The position numbers and the translations under genes were made by a program. Below are positions 62,501 to 64,000 of a DNA stretch of 64,000 bases, in pieces; position 1 is the stretch's first letter; each line of letters begins with the position of its first letter. Under the pieces are notes generated by a model. That model was not told the DNA's origin and ran no database searches. It saw only the letters and a program-made list of their open reading frames with translations. Origin of the DNA: Straminergon stramineum (Eukaryota; Streptophyta; Bryopsida; Hypnales; Calliergonaceae); assembly GCA_963920665.1 (NCBI GenBank), contig OY987268.1, forward strand, positions 17,300,501-17,364,500, read 5' to 3'.

Positions 62501-63459
62501 TTAACCCCTAAAGGTATTTGACTATGTTTTCACCAAAAATGCTCCAAACCTATCATCTCTAGTACAAGTACCAAATTTTAGAAAAAATAAATTTTTGGAC
62601 AAATGTAACTACATGATCTTGTAGTACGCTGGTTTGGAAAGATGTGGAAAAAATTTCAGAAATTTCCACAATTTGGATTGCAAGATATTAGCATTTGAAG
62701 TGACAAAAAGCCATTTTTTGGCCTTGCGAAAATCTGGGCAGATGCACTTCACAAGGTCTAATCATTATGAAAAAATGTCCAAAATGGTTGTGACTCTTTG
62801 GATTCATTCTTCAAGTCATGTTGGCTACATGCTTGAAAAATTTTAGATCATTTGGAATTGTACAACATATAGGAAAAAAATAATAAGTTGAAAGAAGTAG
62901 AGAATGATTCAAAATACTAAATTGTTAATAATTTATTTATGAAATTGAAAATTTTCAATCCCAATGGTGAAATTATTGTAATAAACAAGCTAAACCTCAG
63001 GTTTTTATTTTTTTCCAAAAATATTAAAAATTGAGTTAAATAAAGGTCTTCAAAGTTTATTTTAGAGTAGAGATTCCATTGTTACTACCCATAAACTACC
63101 CACAACTAAAACTCTTGATAACTTTCATCTCATAAATCAAAATGGAATGATTGAAAGCTTTCCATGTATATATAAATCAGGAAAATAAATTTCAAATTTC
63201 TATTTTTTTTAAAAAGTGATTTTTAAAGAAGTTTTTTTTTGCTGCCCAAGCTATCTGCTGAGCAATGAAAACAACATACCACACAATAACTTTTTAACCA
63301 TGTATTCAAAAGTTATGAAAATTGTTGGGTCTTAAAGCTACTCCTCAGGCACATGTTGTGTGAAGATTTCAAAGAAAAAAAAAAAAAAATTCCATTCATA
63401 GTGAGTTGCCCAAAATCACTATGTTGCCAAAAAATATCATTTGGTCCTTTAGGGTTTAA
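62501..63459 (-). mobile_element. TTAA-family element, 959 bp, right of an inverted pair
   Basis: It begins TTAACCCCTAAAGG and ends GGTCCTTTAGGGTTTAA. It is homologous to 59961-60885 in the opposite orientation. Confidence 0.8.
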
Positions 63460-64000
63460 ATTGTTATGGGTTGTCTCCACAATTGCAAGTAGTACATATT
63501 TTATGAATCGTGTTCCAATTTTTTAAAGGATTTCTAGATGTCCTAAAGTTTTGTATTTCTAGAATATATGAGGAATTAATTATGAATTGTTAGGAGTTGG
63601 AAGTTGGAGGATTTCAATCACAAGATTTGACTCTTTAGAACCATGAATGTTGCTTTTGCAACATATTCCATGGAAGCATCTTTGAATACGATAAAACTTG
63701 GAATTAGAAGTATATCTTGCTTCTAGAATCATGAATATCATTGCTTCTACAACACATTTCATGCAAGCATCGTTGAAGTTGATAAAACTTCAAAGTAGAA
63801 GTATCTCATATCTTGCAAGTCGCATATTTGGACGACACTTGCAGTGTAAACTGGTAATTTTCCAACCCGAAAAGTGGTCTCCCTTCCCTTAGATACCGGA
63901 GCTCCCGAATGCAATGAGTGGCAACCTTGACATTTGGTGCAACCATGTCCTTCATTCAATGCATTCTAGAAGGGACCCATGTGCTAGCACGTGGAGAATA
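63460..64000. other. Intergenic DNA at the window end
   Basis: A partly repeated motif (AGAA(T/C)CATGAAT(A/G)T, then GCTTTTGCAACA/GCTTCTACAACA, then ATTCCATGGAAGCAT/TTTCATGCAAGCAT, near 63,640 and 63,725) suggests two units of about 83 bp. No gene was recognised. Confidence 0.4.

Noticed and set aside
1..64000. LTR retrotransposons, LINEs, CRISPR arrays or virus-derived sequence
   Set aside because: No paired direct long terminal repeats with primer-binding site, no reverse transcriptase or integrase motifs in any frame, no regularly spaced identical repeats of CRISPR type, and no viral protein motifs were seen. Degraded copies cannot be excluded without searches.

Overview
The window reads as nuclear DNA of a land plant, probably a seed-free lineage (moss, lycophyte or relative). 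The reasons are plant-type telomere motifs (CCCTAAA) as short interstitial tracts and as a telo-box in a gene leader, GT-AG introns with plant-like AT-rich interiors, a many-exon plant-style SET-domain gene, and an actinoporin-like (bryoporin-type) gene, a family known in plants mainly from mosses and lycophytes. The species cannot be fixed from the sequence. No RNA genes, organelle genes or bacterial-type operons were found.

Only two convincing protein-coding genes are present, both on the + strand. The first (8,138-9,354, three exons, 181 codons before the stop) encodes an actinoporin-like pore-forming protein and appears intact. The second (36,543-44,583, fifteen exons, 624 residues) encodes a SET-domain protein lysine methyltransferase of the Rubisco-LSMT/SETD3-like class. 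All its splice phases are consistent, and one intron has a GC-AG boundary. The two genes show no sign of working together.

Nearly everything else is repeats, mostly short non-autonomous DNA transposons. (1) A family with TTAACCC...GGGTTAA ends, whose TTAA could be a piggyBac-type target duplication, has about nine copies of 0.5-1.3 kb plus one 4.9 kb copy swollen by nested insertions. (2) TA-flanked mariner/Stowaway-like elements have ends related to GTAGAACCACCCAT. (3) CACTA-ended elements and small fold-back hairpins occur, one with a clear 3-bp duplication. (4) Two elements have CATTAG...CTAATG ends. (5) Two 260-bp elements have ends of the type AGGA...TAAATCCT. (6) A tRNA-derived SINE-like sequence is present. 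A long diverged duplication (1.9-7.7 kb versus 29.6-33.8 kb) lets several insertions be read against their empty sites.

Region by region: 0-1.4 kb is a nearly perfect inverted duplication of a TTAA element; 1.9-7.7 kb is the first copy of the long dispersed repeat, carrying a triple-nested insertion; 7.7-9.8 kb is the actinoporin-like gene; 10-17 kb holds tandem duplications and degraded possible coding scraps; 17.4-21.6 kb is a GC-rich minisatellite block inside an otherwise AT-rich window; 22.1-27.05 kb is a nested TTAA element; 24.0-29.6 kb holds two blocks with opposite strand skew; 29.6-34.3 kb is the second repeat copy with at least five insertions; 36.3-45 kb is the SET gene; 45-64 kb is intergenic repeat-derived DNA. 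No open reading frame with recognisable transposase, integrase or reverse transcriptase motifs was seen, so all mobile elements here look non-autonomous.
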